Shown one piece after another: positions 39,312 to 46,777 of a stretch of 64,000 nt of DNA. The notes under the pieces are model-generated. The model did no database searches. It worked only from the letters and a program-made list of their open reading frames with translations, and was not told the DNA's origin. A program made the position numbers and the translations under genes. Source of the stretch: CAZNKO01 sp964573855 (GTDB taxonomy: Bacteria > Patescibacteriota > Patescibacteriia > UBA9934 > GWF2-40-263); the NCBI GenBank assembly GCA_964573855.1, contig CAZNKO010000001.1, positions 1 to 64,000 of the forward strand, read 5' to 3'. Within the stretch, counting starts at the first letter, position 1, and every line of letters starts with the position of its first letter.

Positions 39312-40505
39312 TTACTTCGTGATCTTTGTCACCACCCCTGCGCCGACCGTGTGCCCGCCTTCGCGGATGGCAAACGACATTTTCTCTTCCAGCGCGACCG
39401 GTTGGATGAGTTTAATCGTAAGATTCACCGTGTCTCCCGGCATCACCATTTCCGTGCCCTGCGGGAGCGTGATCTCGCCCGTTACATCCGTGGTCCGGAT
39501 GTAGAACTGCGGCTTATAGCCATTGAAGAATGGCTTGTGGCGGCCGCCTTCCTCTTTCGTGAGGGCGTAGACTTCCCCCTGGAACTCGGTGTGCGGCGTA
39601 ATCGAACCGGGTTTCGCAAGCACCATGCCGCGCTCCACGTCTTCCTTTTTCACGCCGCGCAAGAGCACCCCGGCGTTGTCGCCAGCCCGGCCTTCATCCA
39701 AAGTCTTGTTGAACATTTCAATGCCGGTCACGACGGTCTTCGACGTCTCCGGACGGATGCCCACGATCTGCACTTCCTCGTTCACCTTCACGAGTCCGCG
39801 CTCGATGCGGCCTGTCACGACGGTGCCGCGGCCTTCAATCGAGAACACGTCTTCCACCGGCATGAGGAACGGCTTGTCCACCTGACGCACCGGCTCCGGA
39901 ATCCAGGTGTCGAGAGCGGCGAGGAGATCCAAAATCGGCTTCGTGGCTTCGGCGTCCGCCGGATTCTGGAGCGCCTTCAAGGCCGACCCGCGGATGACCG
40001 GGGTCGCTGCACCGTCAAACTGGTACTTCTTCAAAAGATCGCGCACCTCCTCTTCCACAAGATCAATAAGCTCCGGATCATCCACCGTGTCCACCTTATT
40101 CAAAAAAACCACAATCGCCGGCACGCCGACCTGGCGGGCCAGGAGAATGTGTTCGCGCGTCTGCGGCATCGGGCCATCCGCGGCCGAGACGACAAGAATG
40201 GCTCCGTCCATCTGGGCGGCGCCCGTGATCATGTTTTTGATGTAGTCCGCGTGCCCAGGACAGTCGACGTGCGCATAGTGGCGCTTGTCGGACTCGTATT
40301 CTGTATGGGCCGTCGCGATCGTAATACCGCGCGCCTTCGATTCTGGCGCTTTATCCAAATCATCCACGCCCTTCTTCTGGGCGGTCATGCCCTTCGCGTT
40401 CAAAACCGCGAGGATGGCCGCTGTGGTCGTGGTCTTCCCATGGTCCACGTGACCAATGGTCCCGACGTTCACGTGCGGCTTTGTGCGCTTAAAAACCTCT
40501 GCCAT
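39312..40505 (-). CDS. tuf: Elongation factor Tu
   Basis: Delivers aminoacyl-tRNA to the ribosome. 397 aa. GHVDHGKTTTTAAILAVLNA (P-loop), DCPGHADYIKNMITGAAQMD (G3), NKVD (G4), and domains 2-3 with GRGTVVTGRIERGLVKVNEE and HTEFQGEVYALTKEEGGRHK. The start of the long ribosomal-protein series, behind a good promoter (40618-40646). Confidence 0.98.
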   Translation of the reverse strand: MAEVFKRTKPHVNVGTIGHVDHGKTTTTAAILAVLNAKGMTAQKKGVDDLDKAPESKARGITIATAHTEYESDKRHYAHVDCPGHADYIKNMITGAAQMDGAILVVSAADGPMPQTREHILLARQVGVPAIVVFLNKVDTVDDPELIDLVEEEVRDLLKKYQFDGAATPVIRGSALKALQNPADAEATKPILDLLAALDTWIPEPVRQVDKPFLMPVEDVFSIEGRGTVVTGRIERGLVKVNEEVQIVGIRPETSKTVVTGIEMFNKTLDEGRAGDNAGVLLRGVKKEDVERGMVLAKPGSITPHTEFQGEVYALTKEEGGRHKPFFNGYKPQFYIRTTDVTGEITLPQGTEMVMPGDTVNLTIKLIQPVALEEKMSFAIREGGHTVGAGVVTKITK

Positions 40506-40510
40506 AGGTG

Positions 40511-40593
40511 GTAATTGGAGGCGTTAGGCTTTAGGCGTTAGGCGTTAGGAAATCCCTAAAGCCTAAAGCCTTGTCCGCCTAAAGCCTGTACTT
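40511..40593 (-). repeat. Word-repeat hairpin (AGGCTTTAGGC words), copy 2, in the tuf leader
   Basis: Minus strand AGGCTTTAGGCGGACAAGGC ... TTTCCTAACGCCTAACGCCT. It matches 35549-35627 over about 70 bp and folds into an imperfect stem between the tuf transcription start and its ATG. Confidence 0.85.
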
Positions 40594-40617
40594 TTTCTTA
40601 CAAATAAATGTGTGCGA

Positions 40618-40646
40618 AGTATAACAAAGCCCTAAAATTCCTGCAA
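40618..40646 (-). promoter_or_regulatory. Promoter of tuf and the ribosomal-protein series
   Basis: Minus strand TTGCAG (40641-40646), 17-bp spacer, TATACT (40618-40623). The predicted leader to tuf is about 105 nt and contains the word-repeat hairpin. Confidence 0.82.
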
Positions 40647-40705
40647 GTCCTAGATGGGAAGTTGGAAATTGGAGGTGGGAAGTTGGAAAAAATGGGTTTA
40701 TTTCG

Positions 40706-40758
40706 TCATTGCGAGGCCTTATTCACTAAGCTTGTGAAGGAGTAAGGCCGAAGCAATC
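40706..40758 (+). repeat. CGTCATTGCGAGG-type REP, copy 1
   Basis: CGTCATTGCGAGGCCTTATT ... GGAGTAAGGCCGAAGCAATC, an inverted-repeat unit of a widely scattered bacterial type. A second copy in the opposite orientation lies at 41893-41934; the two flank the DGR-target paralogue. Confidence 0.75.
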
Positions 40759-40782
40759 CCATTTGTTGAGACAAATAAAACG

Positions 40783-40820
40783 GGAGCCAAGGTTCAAGAA
40801 CCAAGGCTCCCAAGCCTGCC
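40783..40820 (-). terminator. Terminator of the 40862-41680 gene
   Basis: GGGAGCC...GGCTCCC stem with inner GGTT/AACC, followed on the minus strand by CGTTTTATTTG. It resembles the terminator beside VR (both contain TTGGT...ACCTTGG). Confidence 0.75.
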
Positions 40821-40861
40821 TGCCGGCAGGCAGGTGCAAAGTACGCGAGCTCCCAGTCCCT

Positions 40862-41680
40862 TCACTCCCCAAGGACAGGGACCGAGCAGCGCGAGCTGCC
40901 GTCGCCGTGCCAGCGGGCGCGCAGGCGCACCTCGCCGGTGTCGGTATCGCGGTACACGTACGGCACGAACTGCCACGGCTCGTCGCCGCACTCGGGAACG
41001 TTGAGCTCGTAGCCTCCGAGGAAGTACGCCGGGGTCTTGTCGTAGTCGATGGCCTCCGCGTACTCCCGGAAGAGCCAGGTGAACGCGAGTCCCTCGTCCG
41101 CGAGCGACTTCGGCCCCCGCACCGCCGCGACGCTCTTGCGCTTCCGGTTGGCGTCGAGGCCGAACGTCACCCACTCAATCACGGGCTTGTGAGTGGCATT
41201 GCCCGCGAGGAGCCGGAGGCGTTCCACGTCCTTGCCCTGGTACGGGTGCGTGCCGGAGAACAGCAGCTCCCAGCGCCAGAACTTCGGATCGAAGGTCTTC
41301 TTGATCCGTGCCGCATGCGCCTCGAAGGTCTGCGCCACACCCTTGTCGCCCTTTCCGAAGCGGATGCGGAGCGAGCGGAAGACGAGCCGTCCCTTGGGCC
41401 ACTCCGGCGCCGTCTTCGCGAGCCACTCGAAGACCGTGTCCTCGATCTTTCAGCCCTCCTGCTCGGAAGCCTCGCGGAACCGCTTGAGCGTCTCGTCGAC
41501 CGAGAGCTCGAAGGGGTTCTTGTTTGCGAGCTCCACCTGCTGATGGAGGAACTCGGCGATGAGTGCCGCGTTGCCTGGGCTACGGATCCAGTCCGCGTCC
41601 TGGGTCGTGACCCCCGCCTCGGAAAGAGTGCGGAGGGTGGGAGAAAGTTCGCTGAAACCGATCTCGATAAGGCGTGCCAT
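40862..41680 (-). pseudogene. Paralogue of the DGR target protein with in-frame TGA
   Basis: From ATG 41680 (MARLIEIGFSELSPTLRTLS), 76 codons lead to TGA at 41450-41452; the frame then continues for 196 codons without another stop (KIEDTVFEWLAKTAPEWPKG to SSRCSVPVLGE). It is related to the DGR target: WRW-x-DVERLRLL/PERLRLL, GYELNV/GYEVNV, DEPWQFVP/EDPWQGVP and the VPVLGE/VPSFVRE end. AGGAGGG just before the TGA could permit re-initiation. No TR for this gene is in the window. AGGAGG lies ten bases before the ATG and a promoter is at 41862-41890. Confidence 0.75.
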
Positions 41681-41861
41681 GGTGGCATTGCCTCCTGTTT
41701 TGTCGCCGACGTGCCTGCTCCGGGGGAATCCCGGTTTGTCAGGAGTTGTCGTTAAAAGCGACGCGCTGCGTGTCTCCCACCCCCTCCAACTCCCCCTCGG
41801 GCAGGGGGAGAGGCACACAAAACGTCGCTTTCAACAGAATAAATAAAATGAACGAGGTCTT

Positions 41862-41890
41862 ACTTTAACAAAAAAACGACAGAAAGTCAA
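41862..41890 (-). promoter_or_regulatory. Promoter of the 40862-41680 gene
   Basis: Minus strand TTGACT (41885-41890), 17-bp spacer, TAAAGT (41862-41867); leader about 175 nt, with a CTCCCCCTCGGGCAGGGGGAG hairpin (bases 41789-41812; stem CTCCCCCT/AGGGGGAG). Confidence 0.75.
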
Positions 41891-41892
41891 GG

Positions 41893-41934
41893 GATTGCTT
41901 CGTCGTCACCTTCGGCTCCTCCTCGCAATGACAA
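41893..41934 (-). repeat. CGTCATTGCGAGG-type REP, copy 2
   Basis: Plus strand GGATTGCTTCGTCGTCACC ... CCTCCTCGCAATGACA: the opposite orientation of 40706-40758. Confidence 0.75.
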
Positions 41935-41938
41935 ATTA

Positions 41939-42322
41939 CTACTCGATCGGCTCTAAATAGAACTGCTCTTCGCCAAATTCCTCGTCTTTTACGGCCTTTT
42001 CCTTTTTCCCTTTTTCTTTTTCCCGAAGATAAGCCTGATACTGCGCTTCGAGATCCGTTTGTTCTTGAGGGTTCAACTTACCTAAGTCCCATGTTTCGGC
42101 AGAACTCCCAGCAGGCGGCATGGCCTCGAAAATGTCGGAAGGGTGAGAAGGGACGGAAGAGGGCTGCGTGGATTGCGAAAACGTTCCACGAGCGACGAGC
42201 AACGATTCATATTGATCAAGTCCCATGAGCACGAAAACGTCTTCCCCTTCCGGATCGGTCACAATGATGCGATCCCCGGTCCGGCGTGCCAAATCAAGAA
42301 GTCGGCGAAGTTGTTTATTCAT
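41939..42322 (-). CDS. Hypothetical protein, 127 aa, Phd-antitoxin-like N-terminus
   Basis: MNKQLRRLLDLARRTGDRII and DPEGEDVFVLMGLDQYESLL have the rhythm of Phd/YefM antitoxin N-termini, but the rest (SSAETWDLGKLNPQEQTDLE, then a Lys/Glu-rich tail ending QFYLEPIE) is not familiar. No toxin gene is adjacent. Possibly a conserved CPR protein of unknown role. Confidence 0.6.
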   Translation of the reverse strand: MNKQLRRLLDLARRTGDRIIVTDPEGEDVFVLMGLDQYESLLVARGTFSQSTQPSSVPSHPSDIFEAMPPAGSSAETWDLGKLNPQEQTDLEAQYQAYLREKEKGKKEKAVKDEEFGEEQFYLEPIE

Positions 42323-42360
42323 ACAAATAATGCATACTAGGCAAATGTTGTATCATCCCC

Positions 42361-42389
42361 TTGACAATACCGTCAATATGTGGTATTCT
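42361..42389 (+). promoter_or_regulatory. Consensus sigma-70-type promoter, plus strand
   Basis: TTGACA (42361-42366), 17-bp spacer, TATTCT (42384-42389). It reads into a 330-bp stretch holding the second N gap and no convincing gene, up to the terminator at 42725. Confidence 0.7.
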
Positions 42390-42395
42390 GGCTTT

Positions 42396-42724
42396 CTTGT
42401 GCAATATCGCGATCAAGTTTGAGATNNNNNNNNNNTTCCTATCCACGGTCCTCACCTATGGGACAGACAGGTGGATATCTTTTTGTGGATATTTAAACCT
42501 GAATGGGCAAATTATTCCGTTTAAATCTTTAGCTTTCAGGTCGGACCACTTAGGCCTATCTTCGTCTCCGCAAGACCGCGAGGATGAAGATGCAACAGAC
42601 AACAATAAATGCTATGAGCCCAGAGATCATCCAAACGGATAGACAGAGCACAGGATATCGAAGAGCGACAGGATTCAGTAACGCTGTAAAAGCCTGCATA
42701 ACGACCTTCGTCTCAAACAAACAA
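42396..42724 (+). other. Gene-free transcribed stretch with N gap
   Basis: Bounded by a strong promoter and a strong terminator. No tRNA, rRNA or known RNA recognised. A 52-codon frame (42584-42742) ends inside the terminator loop and looks accidental. The N run (42426-42435) may hide part of a gene or RNA. Confidence 0.4.
42426..42435. other. Assembly gap (10 N)
   Basis: Ten N; true length unknown. Confidence 0.99.
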
Positions 42725-42760
42725 CCCCGCACCTATAAATAGGTGCGGGGTTTTGTTTTT
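42725..42760. terminator. Bidirectional terminator
   Basis: Perfect 12-bp stem CCCCGCACCTAT/ATAGGTGCGGGG (42725-42736, 42739-42750), then TTTTGTTTTT on the plus strand; TTGTTTGTTTG on the minus strand, where it follows the Clp-like gene. Confidence 0.9.
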
Positions 42761-42767
42761 GAAAGCA

Positions 42768-43769
42768 TCATCGTTCAACCTTTGCTAATGCCTTCCATTC
42801 TCCAATAACCGCTTCGATGTCCTGAACAGTCACACACGGCTCCTTGCCCGCGCAACGTATCTTCGCGACATCGGCCGCTTTATGTAATACGCCGAAATGC
42901 GTCCGGTGCGGTTCCGCGGCCTCAACGGCAACTTTGGCGCACGCCTCATCAATAAGGTCAATGGCTTTGTCGGGGAGGAAACGACTCCGCAAGACGCGCG
43001 ACTTCTCTACCGCGGCCGTGAGGGCGTCGTCGTTGATCTTCACCTTGTGAAATTGTTCATAGAGCGGCCGCACTCCGCGTAAAACGGCTAAGGCGGCCGT
43101 GGGGGTCGGTTCGGAAACAAAAATGGGTTGAAAACGGCGATCCAACGCTGGATCCGTGCGGATGTATTGCTCGTATTCCTGCCAGGTGGTTGCCCCGATG
43201 ACCGGCAGATCCCCGCGCGCGAGCGCCGGTTTTAAAATATCCGTAGCCGACAGCGCCCCCTCCGTCCCTTTCGTCTGTTGGACAATGTGAATTTCGTCGA
43301 TGAACAGGATCGTGGTCCGCGGACGTGACTCAAGGGTACGCGTCACGGAGCGTAAACGCTCCTCAAATTCCCCACGGAACTTTGTTCCGGCAATCAGTTC
43401 GCTTAAATTCAATTGGAGAATTTCCTTCCCACGCAAGGATTCCGGCACTTCACCATCGAGGATGCGCTTTGCAAGCCCCTCCACAATCGCCGTTTTCCCA
43501 ACCCCGGGTTCCCCAATCAACAGGGGGTTATTTTTCAACCGACGACTGATAATGTGGACCAGACGTTCGATTTCCTCCTCACGTCCAACCACAGGATCGA
43601 TCTTTCCCGCTCGTGCAGCGGCCGTGAGGTCGCGCAGCAGATCCGTCCTCTGGGACCCAGCGCTTGCGCCGCCCTGCCGGCCTTGACGACGCCAGGAAAA
43701 ATACAATGCCAAACCAATCAAGAAAAAGAGAACGAGGTATCCGAGAAAGGAAGTCCATGTCCCATCCAT
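42768..43769 (-). CDS. Membrane-anchored single-AAA+ ATPase, ClpA/B D1-like
   Basis: 333 aa from ATG 43769 (MDGTWTSFLGYLVLFFLIGL). One N-terminal transmembrane segment (about residues 7-25), a short linker, then one AAA+ module very close to ClpA/ClpB/ClpC domain 1: DPVVGREEEIERLVHIISRR, Walker A IGEPGVGKTAIVEGLAKRI, the pore-loop region ELIAGTKFRGEFEERL, Walker B ILFIDEIHIVQ, sensor IGATTWQEYEQYI, arginine-finger region DPALDRRFQPI. The second AAA+ domain and the ClpP-binding loop are absent. This is not a degraded ClpB: it begins with its own membrane anchor. Substrate unknown. Confidence 0.88.
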   Translation of the reverse strand: MDGTWTSFLGYLVLFFLIGLALYFSWRRQGRQGGASAGSQRTDLLRDLTAAARAGKIDPVVGREEEIERLVHIISRRLKNNPLLIGEPGVGKTAIVEGLAKRILDGEVPESLRGKEILQLNLSELIAGTKFRGEFEERLRSVTRTLESRPRTTILFIDEIHIVQQTKGTEGALSATDILKPALARGDLPVIGATTWQEYEQYIRTDPALDRRFQPIFVSEPTPTAALAVLRGVRPLYEQFHKVKINDDALTAAVEKSRVLRSRFLPDKAIDLIDEACAKVAVEAAEPHRTHFGVLHKAADVAKIRCAGKEPCVTVQDIEAVIGEWKALAKVER

Positions 43770-43779
43770 ACTGCAGGGA

Positions 43780-45078
43780 TTATACCGGCGGTCGCGCCTG
43801 AAGGCCAGCGAGCAAGAGAAACAGCCACAAACCGGAGACACTGAAATCAAAACTGAACAAATTCCCCACAAGATAGGCGACGAGAGATGCGGTGACGGTC
43901 ACGATCCAGGGCCGGAAAAACGCGGATCGGCACCGCTCGATGGCCGTCCGTCCGGCAAAGACAAGCACAGCGAGAAAGGCAATGAGTCCAACGAAACCGC
44001 TCGCCCATGTGATGTCGAGAAAGATGTTGTGCAGGCGGTCGGCGACCGAGGGGTCGGCGCCCTGGAAGTCCGGGGAGGATTCCCGCGGATCCTTTTCGCG
44101 GCGAAGGGCAACATCGTAGTAGGTATCCAACCCGTATCCAAAAATCGGCCGCTCAAGAAAGTATGGGAAAACGAATTTCCATTCATTGACTCTTGCGAGC
44201 GTCGAACCGCGTTGCCAATCCACGGTCGAAACCGCGCGATACACCATTGCAGAACGCAAGTCATGAAGCGCTGGACGGAACGCCACTAACGCGGCAAGAA
44301 GGACACAACCACTGAGAAAGATCGGAACCAACCGCACGACATACCAGCGCCTTGGATGCTGCTTCCAGAGAATCCAGACCCAAATCAACGCCACAAACGC
44401 TGAAAGCCAGGCGCCGCGAGAATAAGTGAGTAAGACGGCTCCCAGGGCAAGGATACCGGTCGTCAAAGATAGGATCCGCCAACGTCGATCTGAATCAGAA
44501 AAATATTGATACACCGCAAACGGAAGGACCATGGCAAGATACGCTCCCAAAAAATTCGGATGCCCAAAGGTAGAAAAAGCGCGCGTCGGCCCGGTCATCC
44601 CATAAAGCGGAAACGCATGTTTCAGTTGCGGCAGATCAAGATCGAACCACTGCAGAATCGCATAGAGTGAAACGAATGCCGCAACGAGCGTTGTCGTACG
44701 CAGAAAAAATTTCCAATCTTCCTCCGAAGCGGCCCGTCGGACAAGAAAATACAACACGAACAACGCGAGGTAATAATACAAACCGATCATCCTCTCCTCC
44801 GAACCGAAAAAGCTCGTCCAGAAATCTTGCGACAGAAAGGTGCTGACCGCGAGCGCGAGTCCATACACGAGGACCGCGGTATCAAGAGAATGCCATGTCC
44901 CACGGCCGTTCCGGCTCGAAAAATTTTGATTCTTTCTCAAAAACAAAACACCAACGACGAGAAGAAAGAAAAAAATGCCGAAGGTGATCAAAAAAACCTT
45001 CGGTGGTTCATAAGGAAGATCCGCTGCCGGATCAAATACGAGTGGTATCAGAGCAAGAAAGAGCAACAGATACCGCAT
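43780..45078 (-). CDS. O-antigen ligase/polymerase-like membrane protein
   Basis: 432 aa with about ten to twelve hydrophobic segments and a large loop (RREKDPRESSPDFQGADPSV) of the WaaL/Wzy (PF04932) type. Local signatures: FGHPNFLGAYLAMVLPF, LLTYSRGAWLSAFVALIWVW, VYRAVSTVDWQRGSTLARVNEW (R...E/W before the loop), DRLHNIFLDITWASGFVGLI. Probably joins or polymerises surface glycans outside the membrane. Its start codon abuts hairpin element 45080-45180. Confidence 0.88.
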   Translation of the reverse strand: MRYLLLFLALIPLVFDPAADLPYEPPKVFLITFGIFFFLLVVGVLFLRKNQNFSSRNGRGTWHSLDTAVLVYGLALAVSTFLSQDFWTSFFGSEERMIGLYYYLALFVLYFLVRRAASEEDWKFFLRTTTLVAAFVSLYAILQWFDLDLPQLKHAFPLYGMTGPTRAFSTFGHPNFLGAYLAMVLPFAVYQYFSDSDRRWRILSLTTGILALGAVLLTYSRGAWLSAFVALIWVWILWKQHPRRWYVVRLVPIFLSGCVLLAALVAFRPALHDLRSAMVYRAVSTVDWQRGSTLARVNEWKFVFPYFLERPIFGYGLDTYYDVALRREKDPRESSPDFQGADPSVADRLHNIFLDITWASGFVGLIAFLAVLVFAGRTAIERCRSAFFRPWIVTVTASLVAYLVGNLFSFDFSVSGLWLFLLLAGLQARPPV

Positions 45079-45079
45079 A

Positions 45080-45180
45080 CCCCGTACTACAACACTGGTG
45101 GAACACCAATGGTTATCATAATTTAGATCATCGATTTACTGCCACAGTCTTACCGTCCCTGTGAGAGTTGTAGTACGGGG
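45080..45180 (-). repeat. Hairpin element, 101 bp (CCCCGTACTACAAC arms)
   Basis: Arms 45080-45093 (CCCCGTACTACAAC) and 45167-45180, flanked by ATA. The interior differs from the other CCCCGTAC copies. It separates a likely ribosome binding site (AAGGTGACAGAAGGG, minus strand, just upstream of the element) from the start codon of the ligase-like gene. Confidence 0.9.
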
Positions 45181-45200
45181 CATACCCTTCTGTCACCTTT

Positions 45201-45548
45201 TTACGGTTTTGGTTTGGTGAGGACCGGACGGGTGCGGAATGGATAGGTTGGGAGGGTCGCCCGCGCGCCGATGCAAATTCCAGGAAAACAATCCTTGTCT
45301 GTAAAACACGGCCGGCGAAATTTTGGCTGCCGTACTCCTGGTTGTATGATCGTCGGTATTCTTGGAATATCAGCACAGTACCCGGCCCGGCCGTACGGGA
45401 ACGGATTTTTCATCAACGCAAATCCGGCCGCAAGGCCAAGCGCCGCAATCCCGATCAACATGATGGCCGCGAGCGTCTGGGTCTTTGACTTTACGATGGT
45501 GTGTGAAAACGCAGAAACCCTTGCTTGAAGAGAAGCGTGATGTTTCAT
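45201..45548 (-). CDS. Hypothetical exported or membrane protein, 115 aa
   Basis: A basic N-terminus, a hydrophobic segment (TLAAIMLIGIAALGLAAGFAL) and then a Pro-rich extracytoplasmic part with four cysteines (YCADI, RRPCFTDKDCFPGICIGAR). The segment is 21 residues long at positions 27-47. The Cys pattern suggests disulfides outside the cell. Function unknown. It precedes the ligase-like gene on the same strand. Confidence 0.6.
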   Translation of the reverse strand: MKHHASLQARVSAFSHTIVKSKTQTLAAIMLIGIAALGLAAGFALMKNPFPYGRAGYCADIPRIPTIIQPGVRQPKFRRPCFTDKDCFPGICIGARATLPTYPFRTRPVLTKPKP

Positions 45549-45562
45549 ATTTTGTCATTCTA

Positions 45563-45643
45563 TCACACCTCGACGATCTTTTTTACTTCCTTTATCTTCT
45601 TCTGCAAATCGTGGAAGAGGGCGATTTGGCCTCGGGCGCGGGC
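45563..45643 (-). pseudogene. C-terminal remnant of a second phosphotransferase gene
   Basis: Minus-strand translation ARARGQIALFHDLQKKIKEV ends KKIVEV-stop and is clearly homologous to the C-terminus of the next gene (LARAHGQIALYHDLQENIEK). Only about 27 codons remain, so it is a leftover of a tandem duplication. Confidence 0.75.
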
Positions 45644-45674
45644 GGCCCTTCGACAGGCTCAGGATTGACCCTCG

Positions 45675-46730
45675 CTAAGTCATCACAATCTCTTTCACTT
45701 TCTCGATATTCTCCTGTAAATCATGATACAAGGCAATCTGTCCATGTGCTCGGGCCAAGTTGTGCGCGCGGCGCGAGGGGTAGCGTTTTTGATCCCAACC
45801 GAAATACGAATCATTAAAATAATCCGCGAGGAACCGCGAGGCGAGCTCGAGGGTGATCGTGCCGATCGCCTGCGGAACGAGTTCGATTTCCCGCGCCGTC
45901 AAAAACCCTTCGGCCTCACTCATATATCCTTTCCATCCGGCCTCAAAAATCTCGATACGGAATGGATTCTTCGGATCATCTTCTTCCAATCCACACCATG
46001 AACGAAACGCATCGCCGAGTTCAACCAAAATCGGGCGGCGATTGCACGTATCAAGATCGACGAGCGCTTTTGCCTTGCCTTTTTTATCAAACAAAATGTT
46101 CGAGATCTTTGGATCCCCATGAATCACGCGCATGGGGAGATCGGCGGGAAGAAACAATTTCGGAAGTTCGCGAGTGATGAAGGTGATCTCGTCGGCAACC
46201 CCCTCTACCTCCCCTCCCGCCGTTGGACGGGATCCCGCCAAAGGCGGTGACTTGGTAAGGGGGAGAACAGTGGAACGAAAAGTTTCGTAGACTTTCTCTG
46301 TCTCATGCAAAACTTTTTTTGATTGAAATTGATATGGGATTTTGTCCATCACGCGATGGAAGCGTGCGTACATCGCTCCGGCCTCACGCGCTTGCGCGGA
46401 CGTCTCGATCTTTTCAATCGTGTCGCCCTCGAGAAATGTCTGCATCCGCCATTGATGTTCCCCATCGCTGACCAGCACCTTCTCCTCTTTCGAAAGGACG
46501 CATTCAGGCGCAGGAAATTTTTGTCCGTGCAAATAGTTCGTCACGGCCAAAAAATCCTGCGCGGTTTCTTCAGAGTTCAAAATCGGGTGCAGCCGTTGAA
46601 CGATATACGTTCCACGATCCGCAATGATCTTAAAAGTCAGATGGATGAGCCCGATCGAAATCGGCTCGATTTTTTTAACCGTCCCAATGTCGTACGCTTG
46701 AAGAACAGATGAAGGAATCGTGGATTTCAT
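45675..46730 (-). CDS. Aminoglycoside-phosphotransferase-fold kinase, sugar-kinase-like
   Basis: 351 aa. APH-type catalytic blocks: TYIVQRLHPILNSEETAQDF (nucleotide lobe), MRVIHGDPKISNILFDKKGK (Brenner-type HGDxxxxN loop) and ALVDLDTCNRRPILVELGDA (metal-binding DxD). The overall form resembles N-acetylhexosamine 1-kinase relatives, so the substrate is more likely a sugar or sugar alcohol than an antibiotic. About 20 residues (SPPLAGSRPTAGGEVEGVAD) are the translation of an inserted palindrome (46199-46266). Confidence 0.82.
   Translation of the reverse strand: MKSTIPSSVLQAYDIGTVKKIEPISIGLIHLTFKIIADRGTYIVQRLHPILNSEETAQDFLAVTNYLHGQKFPAPECVLSKEEKVLVSDGEHQWRMQTFLEGDTIEKIETSAQAREAGAMYARFHRVMDKIPYQFQSKKVLHETEKVYETFRSTVLPLTKSPPLAGSRPTAGGEVEGVADEITFITRELPKLFLPADLPMRVIHGDPKISNILFDKKGKAKALVDLDTCNRRPILVELGDAFRSWCGLEEDDPKNPFRIEIFEAGWKGYMSEAEGFLTAREIELVPQAIGTITLELASRFLADYFNDSYFGWDQKRYPSRRAHNLARAHGQIALYHDLQENIEKVKEIVMT
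46199..46266. repeat. Palindromic insertion inside the phosphotransferase gene
   Basis: CCCTCTACCTCCCCTCCCGC ... AAGGGGGAG with an inner CCCGCC/GGCGGT hairpin. Same class as 62451-62535 and 63591-63640. The reading frame is kept. Confidence 0.7.
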
Positions 46731-46777
46731 AACGTCTGCACTCTATAACAAAATGCACCATCTGGCGACAGGAGATG

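Noticed and set aside
40862..41680. TGA read as glycine or another amino acid (alternative code as in Gracilibacteria)
   Set aside because: TGA ends many genes here at the expected place (parA, rpsH, scpA, ndk region), and no housekeeping gene has an internal TGA; the topA break is a TAG.
42584..42742. 52-codon plus-strand frame
   Set aside because: Ends in the loop of the terminator and has no recognisable protein features.
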